Notes: generated by a model not told the origin, from the sequence alone. 48,697 bases of DNA from Halochromatium salexigens (GCF_016653295.1 NZ_NHSF01000051.1:1-48697); one strand, 5' to 3'. Shown: positions 33,679 through 44,429, counted from the first letter of the stretch. Made by a program: numbers and translations.

Positions 33679-34467
33679 TCAAGGTGCTGCTGCCGGAGGC
33701 GGCCGGCTGGAGATCGGATCGCCGAGCCCAAGCCCCAGGCAGTGATCGGCCCGCCCCTGATTCACGGCCAGTTCGACCAGATCGAAGGCGTTGCGATACC
33801 AAAAGGCCTCGCCTGCCGCGACGTCGGCGAAGGTGCGTGCCGAGTTCAACGCATGTGTGCCAGCCTGCACCTCGGCATCGGCCGCAAGGCGATCGGCAGG
33901 CAAACCGGTGATCAGATTGCCGAAGGCGTCCACATAGCAGATGCGAGCGCAATCGGTGGGCCAGTCAGCGCCGACCAGTTGGCTCGCCGCGACAGGCTCG
34001 GCCTCCAGCCATTCCCCCGCGACCAGCCGCGCCGCCGCAGGCACGAACAGATCACGGCCATGAAAGGTCGCCGAGAGCTGGGCTGGGCGCCAGTGCAGGC
34101 GGAAGACCTGTGCATTCGGATGAGCGCGCAACAACGGCATCAGCAGACCATTATCGGGTGCCAGCCACCAACCATGCGCCGCGCATTGGGCGATGATGAG
34201 CCCGCGATCGGTGCCCACCCCCGGATCGACTACGCAGGTGTAGAGCGTCATCGATGGCATGCCACGGGCCAGGCCGGGCAGCAGATAGGCGGCCAGCTCC
34301 GGGCGGCAGGCTGGCAGATCGGAGATCAGCTCGATCACGGGCACCGCCGGCGCCAGCTCGCTCAGGCGCAGCCGCATCTGGCCGACGTAGGGACCAGCGC
34401 CGAAGTCGGTCAGCAAGGCGATGCGCCTGGGGTGATCGGGCTGTTGTCGCGGCCGTCGTTCTGGCAT
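33679..34467 (-). CDS. SAM hydrolase (adenosine-forming), DUF62 family
   Basis: 262 residues from the ATG at 34467. An earlier TTG at 34488 falls inside the rplQ terminator hairpin and is rejected. The family starts with IALLTDFGAGPYVGQMRLRL; other conserved parts are VVDPGVGTDRG, WLAPDNGLLMPLL, HGRDLFVPAAA and YVDAFGNLITGL. The D-x-R/H triad that binds hydroxide is met by Asp of TDFG, Arg and His of FHGRDLF. The enzyme turns SAM plus water into adenosine and methionine. Its purpose in cells is unclear; the gene lies just after the ribosomal cluster. Confidence 0.9.
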   Translation of the reverse strand: MPERRPRQQPDHPRRIALLTDFGAGPYVGQMRLRLSELAPAVPVIELISDLPACRPELAAYLLPGLARGMPSMTLYTCVVDPGVGTDRGLIIAQCAAHGWWLAPDNGLLMPLLRAHPNAQVFRLHWRPAQLSATFHGRDLFVPAAARLVAGEWLEAEPVAASQLVGADWPTDCARICYVDAFGNLITGLPADRLAADAEVQAGTHALNSARTFADVAAGEAFWYRNAFDLVELAVNQGRADHCLGLGLGDPISSRPPPAAAP

Positions 34468-34486
34468 CAGGCGCGTCCCAAAACGC

Positions 34487-34513
34487 AAACGGCCGGGTCG
34501 AACCCGGCCGTTT
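34487..34513 (-). terminator. Rho-independent terminator after rplQ
   Basis: A 12-bp perfect stem (34487-34498 with 34502-34513, core ACGGCCGGGT) and a 3-nt loop. On the minus strand it is followed by TTTGCGTTTT. It lies 46 nt after the rplQ stop and closes the long ribosomal transcription unit. Confidence 0.85.
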
Positions 34514-34558
34514 CAGCGCAAGACACCGGCATCGCCCAGCGTCTCAACGGGGCTGGAC

Positions 34559-34948
34559 TCAATCGTCATCCTCGCCCGAGGTCTCGTCGATGGGACGATC
34601 GACCAGCTCGACATAGGCCATCGGCGCTGCATCACCGGCGCGGAAACCGCACTTGAGGATGCGCAGATAGCCGCCAGGACGCTCACTGTAGCGCGGGCCG
34701 AGTTCGGTGAAGAGCTTGCCGACGGCCTTCTTATCGCGCAGCCGGGCGAAGGCCAGGCGCCGATGATGGACCGAATCCTCCTTCGCCAAAGTGATCAAGG
34801 GCTCGGCCACGCGGCGCAGCTCCTTGGCCTTCGGCAGGGTCGTCTTGATCAGCTCGTGCCGGAACAGCGAGCCGGCCATGTTGCGGAACATCGCCTCGCG
34901 GTGAGTGCTGTTCCGGTTGAGTTTTCTTCCAGCTTTTAGATGTCGCAT
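34559..34948 (-). CDS. rplQ: Large ribosomal subunit protein bL17
   Basis: 129 residues: [20 protein letters not shown] is the standard L17 head, followed by [25 protein letters not shown] and [28 protein letters not shown]. It ends with an acidic DETSGEDDD tail. L17 lies near the peptide exit tunnel. It follows rpoA by 31 nt, as the last gene of the alpha operon. Confidence 0.98.
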   Translation of the reverse strand: MRHLKAGRKLNRNSTHREAMFRNMAGSLFRHELIKTTLPKAKELRRVAEPLITLAKEDSVHHRRLAFARLRDKKAVGKLFTELGPRYSERPGGYLRILKCGFRAGDAAPMAYVELVDRPIDETSGEDDD

Positions 34949-34979
34949 TGTTCTGTTCCGATCGGTAATGTTCCGGTCG

Positions 34980-35999
34980 CTACTTGACCATCAACTCTTC
35001 GATGTTCTCGGGCGGCCAATTCTCCAGGCGCATGCCAAGCGATAAGCCGCGGGTGGCCAAGACATCCTTGATTTCGGTGAGCGACTTCTTGCCTAGGTTG
35101 GGCGTCTTCAGGAGTTCCACCTCGGTGCGCTGGATCAGATCACCGATCAGATAGATGTTCTCGGCCTTGAGGCAATTCGCCGAGCGCACCGTCAGTTCCA
35201 GCTCGTCGACCGGACGCACCAGGATCGGATCATAGGACGGCTCGTTCGGGCGCTCTTCACTGCCAAGGCTATCGACCGGCCCCCCAGTTTGATCCAAATC
35301 AACAAAGCTGCCGAGCTGGTCGCGCAGGATGGTCGCCGCGCGCTGGACCGCATCCTTGGCATCGAGCGTGCCATCGGTCTCGATATCGATCACGAGTCGA
35401 TCGAGATCGGTGCGCTGTTCGACGCGCGCCGCCTCGACATCGATCGCGACCCGCAACACCGGGCTGAAGGTCGCATCGAGCGGCAGCTTGCCGATCGGAC
35501 GCTCCTCGGCGCCATTGGCCTCGCGCACGCTCGCCGGCTCATAGCCGCGTCCGCGGCGCACGGTCAGCGACATGCTTAGCTCACTTTTTCCGGTCAGATT
35601 CGCGATCACCAGATCAGGATTAGCGATCTCGGCCGTGTGATCGATTGCGATATCGCCGGCAGTGACCGCACCGGGGCCAACTTTGCTCAGGGTAAAGGTC
35701 CCTTCATCGCGCCCATGCAAGCGGATGGCCAGTTGCTTGAGGTTCAATAGGATCTCAAGGACATCCTGCTGAACACCCTCGATCGTGGTGTACTCATGCA
35801 AGATACCCTGAATCTCGACCTCGGTGACAGCAAAGCCCTCCATCGAGGACAATAGGATTCGCCGAAGCGCGTTGCCGAGCGTGTGCCCGAAGCCGCGCTC
35901 GAAAGGCTCGAGCGAGACCTTGGCGCGATGCGGACTGCCGGCGACGGGATCGACCTTGACGATGCGCGGCTTGAGAAAGCCGCCTGCGACGTCTGACAT
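34980..35999 (-). CDS. rpoA: RNA polymerase alpha subunit
   Basis: 339 residues. The N-terminal dimerisation domain has [30 protein letters not shown] and covers about 1-240. A variable linker with [15 protein letters not shown] follows, then the C-terminal domain [21 protein letters not shown], which contains the UP-element contact Arg, and [19 protein letters not shown]. It is about ten residues longer than the E. coli protein, mainly in the linker and the N-domain. It lies between rpsD and rplQ as usual. Confidence 0.98.
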   Translation of the reverse strand: MSDVAGGFLKPRIVKVDPVAGSPHRAKVSLEPFERGFGHTLGNALRRILLSSMEGFAVTEVEIQGILHEYTTIEGVQQDVLEILLNLKQLAIRLHGRDEGTFTLSKVGPGAVTAGDIAIDHTAEIANPDLVIANLTGKSELSMSLTVRRGRGYEPASVREANGAEERPIGKLPLDATFSPVLRVAIDVEAARVEQRTDLDRLVIDIETDGTLDAKDAVQRAATILRDQLGSFVDLDQTGGPVDSLGSEERPNEPSYDPILVRPVDELELTVRSANCLKAENIYLIGDLIQRTEVELLKTPNLGKKSLTEIKDVLATRGLSLGMRLENWPPENIEELMVK

Positions 36000-36019
36000 A
36001 GAAAACTCCCTCGGCGGCG

Positions 36020-36640
36020 TTACTTGGAGTACAACTCGACGATGAGCGACTCATTGATATCGGACGGTAGATCGACCCGGTCCGGAACCCGCTTGAAGAC
36101 CCCTTTCGCCGACTTGCTATCGACTTCGATCCATTCTGCGAACCCATTCGCCTCGGCCAAGGCTAGCGCGTTTTGCACGCGCACCTGCTTTTTAGCCTTT
36201 TCTCGGACCTCGATCTCGTCATCGATCGAGACCTGATAAGACGGGATCGATAGCACCTTGCCATTGACCAACACGCCTTTGTGACCGATCAGCTGCCGTG
36301 CCTCGGCGCGGGTGGCACCAAAGCCCATTCGATACACCACATTATCGAGCCGACGTTCGAGCAGCTGCAGTAGGTTCTCGCCGGTCGCACCCTTGCGGCG
36401 CGCGGCCTCGGCATAGTAATTCCGGAACTGCTTTTCCATCACCCCATAGGTGCGACGGACCTTCTGCTTCTCGCGCAGCTGTAGGCCGTAATCGGAAAGA
36501 CGACGGCGCCGATCAGCCGCTTGCCCAGGCTGTTTCTCCAGATTGCACTTGGTCTCAAGCGCGCGTGCCTTACTCTTAAGACCAAGGTCGACGCCTTCGC
36601 GGCGTGCCAGTTTGCAGGTGGGCCCAATGTATCTCGCCAT
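36020..36640 (-). CDS. rpsD: Small ribosomal subunit protein uS4
   Basis: 206 residues from the ATG at 36640 ([16 protein letters not shown]); the frame extends upstream without relevance. It has the S4 RNA-binding domain [38 protein letters not shown]. In E. coli, S4 represses its own operon by binding the leader near rpsM; a similar site was not traced here. Length equals E. coli S4. Confidence 0.98.
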   Translation of the reverse strand: MARYIGPTCKLARREGVDLGLKSKARALETKCNLEKQPGQAADRRRRLSDYGLQLREKQKVRRTYGVMEKQFRNYYAEAARRKGATGENLLQLLERRLDNVVYRMGFGATRAEARQLIGHKGVLVNGKVLSIPSYQVSIDDEIEVREKAKKQVRVQNALALAEANGFAEWIEVDSKSAKGVFKRVPDRVDLPSDINESLIVELYSK

Positions 36641-36653
36641 GTTCTCTGCCCCG

Positions 36654-37040
36654 TTAGACGCGCCGCTTCTTCGGCGGTCGGCAACCATTGTGTGGGATCG
36701 GTGTCACGTCGGTGATGCTCGCGACCTTGAAACCCGCGTTGTTCAATGCACGAACGGCAGATTCACGACCTGGCCCCGGACCTTTGACATGGACATCGAG
36801 GTTGACAACGCCGAACTCCTTCGCGGCCTGGCCGGCGCGCGTCGCGGCCACCTGGGCCGCGAAGGGCGTGCTCTTACGCGAACCACGAAAGCCAGAGCCG
36901 CCGGAGGTCGCCCAGGTCAGGGCATTACCCTGCCGATCAGTGATCGTGATGATGGTGTTATTGAACGAGGCGTGAACATGGGCCACGCCGTCCGCCACCT
37001 GCTTCTTAACTTTTTTGCGCGTGCGCAGCTGCTTAGCCAC
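36654..37040 (-). CDS. rpsK: Small ribosomal subunit protein uS11
   Basis: 128 residues with GTG start: [30 protein letters not shown], and the C-terminal [15 protein letters not shown], which lines the mRNA exit channel of the 30S platform. It sits between rpsM and rpsD in the alpha operon, with 13 nt to rpsD. Full length. Confidence 0.98.
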   Translation of the reverse strand: MAKQLRTRKKVKKQVADGVAHVHASFNNTIITITDRQGNALTWATSGGSGFRGSRKSTPFAAQVAATRAGQAAKEFGVVNLDVHVKGPGPGRESAVRALNNAGFKVASITDVTPIPHNGCRPPKKRRV

Positions 37041-37123
37041 TGTATTCTGTCTCCGAGCGGAAAAGGCATTCCCTGCCGCCGGCGCGTTTTCGCGCCAATC
37101 GGTCAGAGGTCCCCTAGACGGGT

Positions 37124-37480
37124 TTAACGACGAACCGGGCGCCGCGGTCCCTTGCGTGTGCGCGCGTTGGTACGCGTGCGCTGACCACGCAGCGGAAGAC
37201 CGCGGCGATGGCGAATACCTCGGTTACAACCGAGGTCCATCAGGCGCTTGATATTCATCGACACCTCACGCCGGAGATCACCCTCAACCGAGTATTTGCC
37301 AATCTCGGTACGAAGACGATCAATATCATCCTCGGATAGCGTGCGGACGGGCGTGGTGGTCGGCACCTGAGCGGCCTCGCAGATCGCGGCCGCCCGAGTC
37401 CGCCCGATCCCATAGATCGATGTCAAGGCAATGACCGTGTGTTTTCGGTCTGGAATGTTGACTCCGGCGATTCGAGCCAT
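37124..37480 (-). CDS. rpsM: Small ribosomal subunit protein uS13
   Basis: 118 residues: [29 protein letters not shown] with the helix-hairpin-helix region, and the basic tail [20 protein letters not shown] that reaches tRNA sites. Its start lies 105 nt after rpmJ, the usual beginning of the alpha operon. The gap holds a possible promoter. Confidence 0.98.
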   Translation of the reverse strand: MARIAGVNIPDRKHTVIALTSIYGIGRTRAAAICEAAQVPTTTPVRTLSEDDIDRLRTEIGKYSVEGDLRREVSMNIKRLMDLGCNRGIRHRRGLPLRGQRTRTNARTRKGPRRPVRR

Positions 37481-37535
37481 GCGCGTTGCGCTCCTGAGCG
37501 TTCGGTTCTTTTAGAAGAAAAAGTGTAAACAGGGC

Positions 37536-37544
37536 AGTTTAGCA
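37536..37544 (-). promoter_or_regulatory. Possible extended -10 promoter of the alpha operon
   Basis: TGCTAAACT on the minus strand, 56 nt before rpsM, in the rpmJ-rpsM gap. There is no good -35. In E. coli a promoter also lies ahead of rpsM, inside the spc operon. Confidence 0.3.
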
Positions 37545-37585
37545 TCGCACGCTTTCAGATGAAAGCAGCAACACTAGCGCACAGA

Positions 37586-37699
37586 TCAGCCCTGGCGTTG
37601 TTTGTGCCGCGGATCTTTACAGATCACGCGAATCGTGCCATTGCGACGGATGGTCTTGCAGTGGCGGCAGATCTTTTTGACAGATGCTCTTACCTTCAT
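37586..37699 (-). CDS. rpmJ: Large ribosomal subunit protein bL36
   Basis: 37 residues, ATG at 37699: [20 protein letters not shown], then [17 protein letters not shown]. The zinc ribbon Cys11, Cys14, Cys27 and a His in PRHK are all present, so this is the zinc-binding (C+) form. It lies between secY and rpsM as in other gammaproteobacteria. Confidence 0.98.
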   Translation of the reverse strand: MKVRASVKKICRHCKTIRRNGTIRVICKDPRHKQRQG

Positions 37700-37787
37700 G
37701 GTTCTCTCCGTTTTCGTTGGAGGGGCGCGGCCTCAATCGCCAACGCGGGGACGAGCGCTTCGCCGCGCCGCCCCCATACAAGTCTTG

Positions 37788-39140
37788 TTATCGCGTTAGA
37801 CCCGCCCCGGGCGCTTTCAGATTGGCCTTCTTCATCAGACCCTCGTACTGATGGGACATCAGATGCGCCTGGACTTGGGCCATGAAGTCCATCACCACCA
37901 CGACGACGATCAGCAGCGAGGTGCCGCCAAAGTAGAACGGTACATTCCAACCGACGATCAGGAACTCAGGCAGCAGACAGACGGCGCTGATGTACAGCGC
38001 GCCGGCGGCTGTGAGCCGCGTCATGACCGAATCGATGTAACGCGCGGTCTGCTCGCCGGGGCGAATCCCTGGGATGAAGGCGCCCGAGCGCTTTAGGTTA
38101 TCGGCGGTATCCTTGGCGTTGAAGACCAAGGCAGTATAGAAGAAACAGAAAAAGATGATCGCGGTCGCATAGAAGATCACATAAACCGGTTCACCCGGCG
38201 AGAGCTTGCTCGTAATGTCCGCGAGCCAGCGCATGTTCTCGGACTGACCGAACCATTGCCCAAGCGTTCCCGGGAACAGGATGATGCTGGAGGCGAAGAT
38301 CGGCGGAATCACTCCAGCCATGTTCAGCTTCAGTGGCAGATGTGTGCTTTGCGCCGCAAGCATGCGTCGACCCTGTTGCCGTCGCGCATAGTTGACGGTG
38401 ATCCGGCGCTGCCCGCGCTCGACGAAGACCACGAACGCAGTGACCGCGAGCGCCAGCGCAAAGAGGGCAAGCACGGCGAGCGCATTCATTTCACCGGTGC
38501 GCACCAGCTCCAAGGTACCGCCGACAGCGGCTGGTAGCCCCGCGACGATACCCGCGAAGATGATCAGCGAGATACCATTTCCAATGCCACGCTCGGTGAT
38601 CTGCTCGCCGAGCCACATCAGGAACATGGTGCCGGTCACCAGGGACACCGCTGCGGTAAAGACAAAGCCGAAACCCTGCTGGACGACTAAGGCGGAACCT
38701 CCGGCTGTCTGTCCCTGCAATGCAATCGAGATCCCTATCGCTTGGAAGGTAGCCAAGACCACGGTGCCATAGCGCGTGTATTGGGTGATCTTGCGGCGGC
38801 CGGCCTCGCCTTCTTTCTTCAGCTGCTCGAGCTGCGGGATGACCGCCGTCATCAGCTGCATAATGATGCTCGCCGAGATGTACGGCATAATCCCAAGCGC
38901 GAGGATACTTGCCCGCTCCAGGGCGCCGCCCGAGAACATGTTAAACATGTCCAGGATCGAGCCCTGGTTCTGATCGAAGAGAACGGCCAACGCCTCGGGG
39001 TTCACCCCCGGCACCGGTATAAAGGTGCCGATACGGTAGACGAGCAGCGCACCGACTACGAACAGCAGCCGCTGTCGTAACTCGGTCAGCCGCCCCATTC
39101 CGCCGAGCGACTGCATCATCGATGCCGTGTTCTTCGCCAT
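37788..39140 (-). CDS. secY: Preprotein translocase subunit SecY
   Basis: 450 residues with ten transmembrane helices. Recognisable parts are [28 protein letters not shown], the plug region [32 protein letters not shown], and the cytosolic loop RRQQGRRML which contacts SecA and the ribosome. The C-terminus is [20 protein letters not shown]. It forms the protein channel with SecE and SecG. It lies 25 nt downstream of rplO in the spc operon. Confidence 0.98.
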   Translation of the reverse strand: MAKNTASMMQSLGGMGRLTELRQRLLFVVGALLVYRIGTFIPVPGVNPEALAVLFDQNQGSILDMFNMFSGGALERASILALGIMPYISASIIMQLMTAVIPQLEQLKKEGEAGRRKITQYTRYGTVVLATFQAIGISIALQGQTAGGSALVVQQGFGFVFTAAVSLVTGTMFLMWLGEQITERGIGNGISLIIFAGIVAGLPAAVGGTLELVRTGEMNALAVLALFALALAVTAFVVFVERGQRRITVNYARRQQGRRMLAAQSTHLPLKLNMAGVIPPIFASSIILFPGTLGQWFGQSENMRWLADITSKLSPGEPVYVIFYATAIIFFCFFYTALVFNAKDTADNLKRSGAFIPGIRPGEQTARYIDSVMTRLTAAGALYISAVCLLPEFLIVGWNVPFYFGGTSLLIVVVVVMDFMAQVQAHLMSHQYEGLMKKANLKAPGAGLTR

Positions 39141-39165
39141 CTTCGCGCCCCTATTGAGCTATCGG

Positions 39166-39603
39166 TTAACTGTCGCTGACCGATCCGCCGGCCGCTTCGA
39201 TCGCGGCACGCGCGCCCGCGCTGACCCGCAGGTCCTTGACCTGATAGGCGCGATCAACCTCACCGGACTTGATGAGCTTGATCGACGAGACGGCACCGGT
39301 GACTAGTCCCGCAGCACGCAGGCTCGCCAGGTTAACCTCGGTGCCCTCGAGCCGCTTCAGCTCGCTAAGCCGGATCTCATCCTTGATCACAGCCTTGCGC
39401 GAGCGAAAACCAACCTTGGGCAGACGCCGCTGCAACGGCATCTGCCCACCTTCGAAGCCGGTCTTATGGAAGCCGCCTGTGCGCGACTTTTGGCCCTTGT
39501 GGCCACGGCCAGCCGTCTTGCCGAGCCCGCTACCGATACCGCGACCGACGCGTTTGGCGTCGGGGCGGCTACCTGGCTCGGGTGAAAGAGTATTCAGATG
39601 CAT
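39166..39603 (-). CDS. rplO: Large ribosomal subunit protein uL15
   Basis: 145 residues: [38 protein letters not shown], the Gly-rich extension that threads into 23S rRNA, then [18 protein letters not shown]. Full length. It begins directly after rpmD and is followed by secY. Standard spc order. Confidence 0.98.
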   Translation of the reverse strand: MHLNTLSPEPGSRPDAKRVGRGIGSGLGKTAGRGHKGQKSRTGGFHKTGFEGGQMPLQRRLPKVGFRSRKAVIKDEIRLSELKRLEGTEVNLASLRAAGLVTGAVSSIKLIKSGEVDRAYQVKDLRVSAGARAAIEAAGGSVSDS

Positions 39604-39604
39604 C

Positions 39605-39793
39605 TCAACCGTCCTCCAAAACGCGGACCATGTACTGCACCTTGTTCACCATCCCGCGCGTCGCTGGCGTATCTTCCACCTCGACGATTTGGTGCATGCG
39701 CCGCAAGCCGAGGCCGCGAACACAATCCTGGTGCATCTTCAAGCGCCCGTGCATGCTACGCACGAGCTGAACCTTCAGCCTGTTCTCCGCCAT
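39605..39793 (-). CDS. rpmD: Large ribosomal subunit protein uL30
   Basis: 62 residues: [55 protein letters not shown]. The ferredoxin-like L30 fold with the R-G-L-G-L-R-R motif is complete. It lies 9 nt after rpsE and overlaps the rplO leader region. Confidence 0.97.
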   Translation of the reverse strand: MAENRLKVQLVRSMHGRLKMHQDCVRGLGLRRMHQIVEVEDTPATRGMVNKVQYMVRVLEDG

Positions 39794-39802
39794 GTCTTGC
39801 TC

Positions 39803-40309
39803 CTAACCTAGGATCTCATCGACGGTTTTGCCGCGCTTGGCCGCAACCACCTCAGCATCGGCCATACCGGCGAGGCCATTGATCGTCGCCTGCACCACAT
39901 TGATGGCGTTATTGGTACCGATGCACTTCGCCAGCACATCCTGCACCCCGACCACCTCGAACACCGCGCGCATCGCACCGCCGGCGATGATGCCCGTCCC
40001 TTCAGAGGCCGGCTGCATGTAGACATGCGCCGCGCCGTGCCGGCCGTTGACCGGATACTGTAGGGTCGAACCCTTAAGCTTAATATCGACCATATTCTTA
40101 CGCGCGCTCTCCATCGCCTTCTGGATCGCGACCGGGACTTCGCGCGCCTTACCGGTGCCATAGCCGACCCGGCCCTTACCATCACCAACCACGGTGAGCG
40201 CACCGAAGCCAAACACGCGGCCGCCCTTGACGACTTTCGCGACCCGGTTGACCGAGATGAGCTTCTCGAGCAGATCGTCGCCTTCGGGCTTGGGGTTGTA
40301 ATTCGACAT
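39803..40309 (-). CDS. rpsE: Small ribosomal subunit protein uS5
   Basis: 168 residues. Two adjacent ATGs (40312 and 40309) follow GAGGAG; the second has better spacing. The long in-frame extension upstream is a shadow of rpl[48 protein letters not shown] is the S5 RNA-binding domain, followed by [20 protein letters not shown]5 takes part in decoding fidelity and mRNA entry. Confidence 0.97.
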   Translation of the reverse strand: MSNYNPKPEGDDLLEKLISVNRVAKVVKGGRVFGFGALTVVGDGKGRVGYGTGKAREVPVAIQKAMESARKNMVDIKLKGSTLQYPVNGRHGAAHVYMQPASEGTGIIAGGAMRAVFEVVGVQDVLAKCIGTNNAINVVQATINGLAGMADAEVVAAKRGKTVDEILG

Positions 40310-40319
40310 CATCGTCTCC

Positions 40320-40676
40320 TCAGAACTGAAGCCCGTGCTCGCGCGCGGAATCGGCCAGCGCCTTGACGCGGCCGTGATACTTAAACCCGGAGCGGTCAAA
40401 GCTGACCTTCTCGACTCCCGCCGAGCGCGCTCGATCGGCAATCGCTTGGCCGATCTTCGCCGCCGCGCTGATATTACCGGTCTGACCTTCGCAGGCTGTC
40501 TTAAGCTCCTTTTCGACCGTTGAGGCGCAAGCAATCACGCGATCACCATCAGCACCGATCACCTGGGCATAGATATGGCGCGGCGTGCGAAAGATGCAGA
40601 GCCGATAGCCACCGAGTTCGCGAATCTTGGCCCGGGCGCGCGTTGCGCGCCGCAGCCGCGCATGTTTCTTATCCAT
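40320..40676 (-). CDS. rplR: Large ribosomal subunit protein uL18
   Basis: 118 residues from the ATG at 40676 ([18 protein letters not shown]); AGGTG lies 6 nt before it, and earlier in-frame starts at 40682/40685 are less likely. [20 protein letters not shown] and [28 protein letters not shown] are the family motifs. It binds 5S rRNA. rplF ends 9 nt upstream. Confidence 0.97.
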   Translation of the reverse strand: MDKKHARLRRATRARAKIRELGGYRLCIFRTPRHIYAQVIGADGDRVIACASTVEKELKTACEGQTGNISAAAKIGQAIADRARSAGVEKVSFDRSGFKYHGRVKALADSAREHGLQF

Positions 40677-40685
40677 CCGCATCAC

Positions 40686-41219
40686 CTATTTCTTCTTGGC
40701 TTCTTTACGCAGGACCTGTTCATCCGCGTAACGAACGCCCTTGCCCTTGTACGGTTCCGGCGGACGGAATCCGCGAATCACCGCGGCGACCTGACCGACC
40801 TGTTGTTTATCGATGCCGCGCACCACGATCTCGGTGGGTGTCGGCGTATCGATCTCGATGCCATCTGGAACCGGGAAGTCGATCGGATGCGAATAACCAA
40901 GCGCGAGGTTCAGCACCTTCCCCTTGGCTTGCGCGCGATACCCCACACCAACGAGGCTGAGCTTACGCTCGAAGCCGCTACTGACGCCGTGCACCATATT
41001 GTTTAGCAGGGCGCGCGTCGTGCCGACCATCGCCCACTGCTCATCCTCGTCATTTGCGGGACGCGTAGTGACGATGGCACCATCAATCTCGACCTCGACG
41101 AACGGGTGTACTGACCACGAGAGTGAGCCCTTCGGCCCTTTAACGGTGACATCGCGACCGGACATCGACACATCGACGCCGCTCGGTATCTTGACGGGTG
41201 CTTTCGCTATTCTGGACAT
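40686..41219 (-). CDS. rplF: Large ribosomal subunit protein uL6
   Basis: 177 residues, starting [17 protein letters not shown] and containing GPKGSLSW, the L6 repeat [20 protein letters not shown] and [28 protein letters not shown]. It lies at the sarcin-ricin loop side of the 50S subunit. Standard length and position. Confidence 0.98.
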   Translation of the reverse strand: MSRIAKAPVKIPSGVDVSMSGRDVTVKGPKGSLSWSVHPFVEVEIDGAIVTTRPANDEDEQWAMVGTTRALLNNMVHGVSSGFERKLSLVGVGYRAQAKGKVLNLALGYSHPIDFPVPDGIEIDTPTPTEIVVRGIDKQQVGQVAAVIRGFRPPEPYKGKGVRYADEQVLRKEAKKK

Positions 41220-41230
41220 GACAACCTCCC

Positions 41231-41629
41231 TTAGGCCACGTAAGCCAGGATTTCGCCGCCGTGTCCAGCCTGGCGCGCAGCACGATCGGACATCAGGCCT
41301 TGTGAAGTCGAGACGATGGCAACACCAAGGCCGTTCCAGACACGAGGCAGCTCATGTTTGCCACGATAGATGCGCAATCCAGGCCGCGACACACGCTTCA
41401 GGAACTCGATCACCGGCTTGCCGCGGTAATACTTGAGTCTGAGCACCAGTTGCGGCTTGGCTTTTTCATCGTCCTCAACGGACACATCGGCGATATAGCC
41501 CTCATCGCGCAGGAGGTTGGCGATGGCTTGTTTCTTCTTCGAGAGCGGCATCGAGATCGTAATCTTGCCGCGCGCCTGGCCGTTGCGGATGCGCGTCAGC
41601 ATATCCGCAATGGGATCGGTCATACTCAT
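41231..41629 (-). CDS. rpsH: Small ribosomal subunit protein uS8
   Basis: 132 residues: [22 protein letters not shown], then [24 protein letters not shown] and the C-terminal [34 protein letters not shown]. In E. coli, S8 binds central 16S rRNA and regulates the spc operon at the rplE region. It is separated from rpsN by an unusually long 208-bp gap. Confidence 0.98.
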   Translation of the reverse strand: MSMTDPIADMLTRIRNGQARGKITISMPLSKKKQAIANLLRDEGYIADVSVEDDEKAKPQLVLRLKYYRGKPVIEFLKRVSRPGLRIYRGKHELPRVWNGLGVAIVSTSQGLMSDRAARQAGHGGEILAYVA

Positions 41630-41837
41630 TAGATTGACTCCAGGGTCAGACCGCCGGTGAGAGCGCGATACCCTTTAGGGTTTCTCGATCCTGGTCGCCT
41701 CTGGCGAACAGGGTGATCGGACACTCCGATCGAATCCGCCGGCACATGCAATCCCGGACGGATTTTTATTTTTAGCCTCTTTAGGCTTGGCTTGAGAGGA
41801 ACTTTAGGTCCCGCTCAATAGGTGGATCGAGCGCCAT
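41630..41837. other. Long 208-bp spacer between rpsN and rpsH
   Basis: No ORF of note. On the minus strand it holds several small hairpins: GATCGGA-CAC-TCCGATC (41715-41731), AGCCT-AAAG-AGGCT followed by an A-rich run, and CCCT-AAA-GGG. The word CCTAAAG occurs three times. Other gaps in this operon are mostly under 90 bp. Confidence 0.6.
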
Positions 41838-42143
41838 CTACCAACTGGCCTTGACCACGCCCGGTACGTCGCCGCGCATCACCGCTTCACGCAATTTGTT
41901 GCGTCCAAGCCCAAACTTCCGGTAGACCGAATGCGGCCGACCACTGACTCGGCAACGACGCTGGTACCGCGTCGGACTGGCATCGCGCGGCAGTTTTTGC
42001 AGGGCTACCACTGCAGCCTCGACCTGATCTTGATCGGCACTCCGATCGTTGATGACAGCTTTCAACCGCGCACGCCGTTCTGCATAGCGTTGCGCAATCC
42101 GTGCACGCTTTTGGTCGCGCGCGATCATGCTCTTTTTCGCCAA
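41838..42143 (-). CDS. rpsN: Small ribosomal subunit protein uS14
   Basis: 101 residues, the long zinc-free form: [24 protein letters not shown], then [39 protein letters not shown]. The C-x-x-C zinc motifs of short S14 are absent. It lies 15 nt after rplE. Confidence 0.98.
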   Translation of the reverse strand: MAKKSMIARDQKRARIAQRYAERRARLKAVINDRSADQDQVEAAVVALQKLPRDASPTRYQRRCRVSGRPHSVYRKFGLGRNKLREAVMRGDVPGVVKASW

Positions 42144-42158
42144 CCTTGCCTCCGAAAA

Positions 42159-42698
42159 TTAGGTACGAAACGGGAACTGGAAGACCTCGAGCAATGCGCG
42201 CCCTTCCTCATCGGTACGTGCCGTGGTGGTAATAACGACATCCAGGCCGCGCACGGCATCGATCTTATCGTAGTCGATCTCCGGAAAGATGATCTGCTCG
42301 CGCACACCGAGCGAGTAGTTGCCGCGCCCGTCGAACGCCTTGGGACTAAGCCCACGGAAATCCCGCACACGGGGGATTGCGACATTGATCAACCGGTCGA
42401 GGAATTCATACATGCGCTCGCGACGCAGCGTAACCTTGCAGCCGACTGGCCAGCCCTCACGGATCTTGAACCCGGCGACCGACTTACGCGCCTTGGTCAC
42501 AATCGGCTTCTGGCCCGCGATCTTGGTCAAATCGCCGACGGCAAAATCCATGACCTTCTTGTCCGTCACGGCCTCACCCACACCCATGTTCAGGGTAATC
42601 TTGGTGAGCCGAGGAACCTGCATCACGCTCTTATAGCCAAAGCGCTCGCGCAGTTCGCCGACGAACTTTTCATGATAAATCGTCTGTAGCCTAGACAT
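42159..42698 (-). CDS. rplE: Large ribosomal subunit protein uL5
   Basis: 179 residues from the ATG at 42698 ([31 protein letters not shown]); the longer in-frame ORF includes antisense-like sequence over rpl[47 protein letters not shown] and [20 protein letters not shown] are family motifs. L5 binds 5S rRNA. rplX ends 4 nt upstream. Confidence 0.97.
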   Translation of the reverse strand: MSRLQTIYHEKFVGELRERFGYKSVMQVPRLTKITLNMGVGEAVTDKKVMDFAVGDLTKIAGQKPIVTKARKSVAGFKIREGWPVGCKVTLRRERMYEFLDRLINVAIPRVRDFRGLSPKAFDGRGNYSLGVREQIIFPEIDYDKIDAVRGLDVVITTTARTDEEGRALLEVFQFPFRT

Positions 42699-42702
42699 AA
42701 CT

Positions 42703-43020
42703 TTACCCAACGTCCACGACTTCGCCGTCGGACTTGAAAACACGGACCTTTCTACCGTCCTCGAGGGTCTTGAATCCAACCCGATCCGCGCGTCCAGCTG
42801 CGGGGTTGTAGACGCCGACATTCGAGCGATGCAATGGCATCTCCTTGTCAACGATACCGCCGGGAACGCCCTTCTGCGGGTTCGGCTTCTGGTGCTTCTT
42901 CGCCATATTGACGTTTTCCACCACGATGCGGTCACCATCCATCTTCAGCACGGTGCCGCGTTTGCCCTTATCCTTGCCGGTGATAACCATGACGTCATCG
43001 CCTACTTTGATCTTGTTCAT
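42703..43020 (-). CDS. rplX: Large ribosomal subunit protein uL24
   Basis: 105 residues with a KOW motif: [46 protein letters not shown]. It starts 50S assembly at the 5' end of 23S rRNA. Standard length. It follows rplN after about 72 nt. Confidence 0.98.
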   Translation of the reverse strand: MNKIKVGDDVMVITGKDKGKRGTVLKMDGDRIVVENVNMAKKHQKPNPQKGVPGGIVDKEMPLHRSNVGVYNPAAGRADRVGFKTLEDGRKVRVFKSDGEVVDVG

Positions 43021-43092
43021 GACTTGAACCTGCCTGCTACCGTTCTGGTGCCGCTCGTATATGGGCCATCCACTGCCATCAGAGACCTGTAT

Positions 43093-43461
43093 TCAGAGGA
43101 CCTCGGGCGCGAGCGAAATAATCTTCATAAAGCGCTCACCGCGCAATTCACGCGTCACAGGCCCGAAAATTCGAGTGCCAATGGGCTGCAGTTGATTATT
43201 CAATAACACCGCCGCATTCCCGTCAAAGCGGATCTGCGAGCCATCGGGTCGCCGTACACCCTTGCGTGTGCGCACCACGACCGCATTATAGACGTCGCCC
43301 TTCTTGACCTTGCCGCGCGGGATCGCATCCTTCACCGTGACTTTGACCACGTCACCGATGCCCGCATAACGCCGGTGCGATCCGCCAAGCACCTTAATGC
43401 ACTGCACTGAGCGGGCACCGCTATTATCGGCCACGCCGAGGCGGGTTTGCATTTGAATCAT
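43093..43461 (-). CDS. rplN: Large ribosomal subunit protein uL14
   Basis: 122 residues: [52 protein letters not shown]-type core and [19 protein letters not shown]. It is the first gene of the classical spc operon. It is separated from rpsQ by 85 nt, where a spc promoter would lie, but no clear consensus was seen. Confidence 0.98.
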   Translation of the reverse strand: MIQMQTRLGVADNSGARSVQCIKVLGGSHRRYAGIGDVVKVTVKDAIPRGKVKKGDVYNAVVVRTRKGVRRPDGSQIRFDGNAAVLLNNQLQPIGTRIFGPVTRELRGERFMKIISLAPEVL

Positions 43462-43546
43462 TGTATGAACCTACCTTTGCAACTGCTGAGCGGATATCAA
43501 GCGAGACCCGACTCGTGCGTCCAAGTCGACGAACCGCGAGTGCGGC

Positions 43547-43807
43547 TTAACGCGCGCGCTCGACGACCTCGACCAACCGCCAACTCTTGGTTTTCGACAG
43601 GGGCCGGCACTGCTCAACGCGCACCCAATCACCCTTATTGCATTCGTTAGTATCGTCATGCGCATGCACCTTAGTGGAACGGCGCATAAACTTACCGTAC
43701 AACGGATGTTTGACCCGGCGCTCAATAATCACGGTAATGGTCTTATCCATTGCGTTACTGATCACCTGACCAGTGAGCACGCGATTGCTGTCATTCTTTT
43801 CACTCAT
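43547..43807 (-). CDS. rpsQ: Small ribosomal subunit protein uS17
   Basis: 86 residues: [43 protein letters not shown] and the C-terminal [30 protein letters not shown]-fold protein binding the 5' domain of 16S rRNA. It overlaps rpmC by 4 nt and is the last gene of the S10 operon. Confidence 0.98.
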   Translation of the reverse strand: MSEKNDSNRVLTGQVISNAMDKTITVIIERRVKHPLYGKFMRRSTKVHAHDDTNECNKGDWVRVEQCRPLSKTKSWRLVEVVERAR

Positions 43808-44013
43808 TGACCGCTCCCCGCCAAGGCCTTGGTTTGCTCAGTCATTAGGGTCTTGATCCGGGAAATGTCACGTCGTACCGCTTTCACCCGCGACGGCCGT
43901 GATAACTGGCCGGTACGCTGCTGCATACGCAAATTGAACTGCTCCTTGAGCAGTTCATGCAGCCGCTTCTGCAACTCGGTCTGACCGAGTGTGCGTAGTT
44001 CTTGAGCCTTCAT
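43804..44013 (-). CDS. rpmC: Large ribosomal subunit protein uL29
   Basis: 69 residues: [42 protein letters not shown] then the second helix [15 protein letters not shown]. Two-helix protein near the exit tunnel that helps bind trigger factor and SRP. It overlaps rplP by 1 nt and rpsQ by 4 nt. Confidence 0.97.
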   Translation of the reverse strand: MKAQELRTLGQTELQKRLHELLKEQFNLRMQQRTGQLSRPSRVKAVRRDISRIKTLMTEQTKALAGSGQ

Positions 44014-44426
44014 CAGAGCACCGTCCTCTTCTCGAACCTGGTCTGCACGGGGAGTTTCGCGGCAGCGAGCTGAAAGGCATCGCGCGCCAACTCCTCGGAG
44101 ACCCCCTCGATCTCATAGAGCATCCGTCCGGGTTGAATCAGCGCCACCCAATATTCAACGTTGCCCTTACCTTTACCCATGCGGACCTCGAGCGGCTTTT
44201 TCGAGATCGGCTTATCCGGAAAGACACGAATCCAGAGTTTGCCGCCACGCTTGACCTTACGCGTGATGGCGCGCCGTGCCGACTCGATCTGTCTCGCTGT
44301 CAGACGACCGCGACCGACCGCTTTGAGACCGAACTCACCGAACGAGACCTGACTGCCGCTTTGTGCCAGGCCGCGATTACGCCCCTTGTGCTGCTTTCGA
44401 AATTTTGTACGCTTTGGCTGCAGCAT
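44013..44426 (-). CDS. rplP: Large ribosomal subunit protein uL16
   Basis: 137 residues: [54 protein letters not shown] and [27 protein letters not shown]. It contacts the A-site tRNA elbow. The Arg that is hydroxylated in E. coli L16 (Arg81, in the R-M-G-K-G-K-G neighbourhood) is kept here. Start 3 nt after rpsC. Confidence 0.98.
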   Translation of the reverse strand: MLQPKRTKFRKQHKGRNRGLAQSGSQVSFGEFGLKAVGRGRLTARQIESARRAITRKVKRGGKLWIRVFPDKPISKKPLEVRMGKGKGNVEYWVALIQPGRMLYEIEGVSEELARDAFQLAAAKLPVQTRFEKRTVL

Positions 44427-44429
44427 GGC

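Noticed and set aside
33537-33911. Plus-strand ORF between pip and the SAM hydrolase
   Set aside because: Overlaps both real genes on the other strand and shows no motif.
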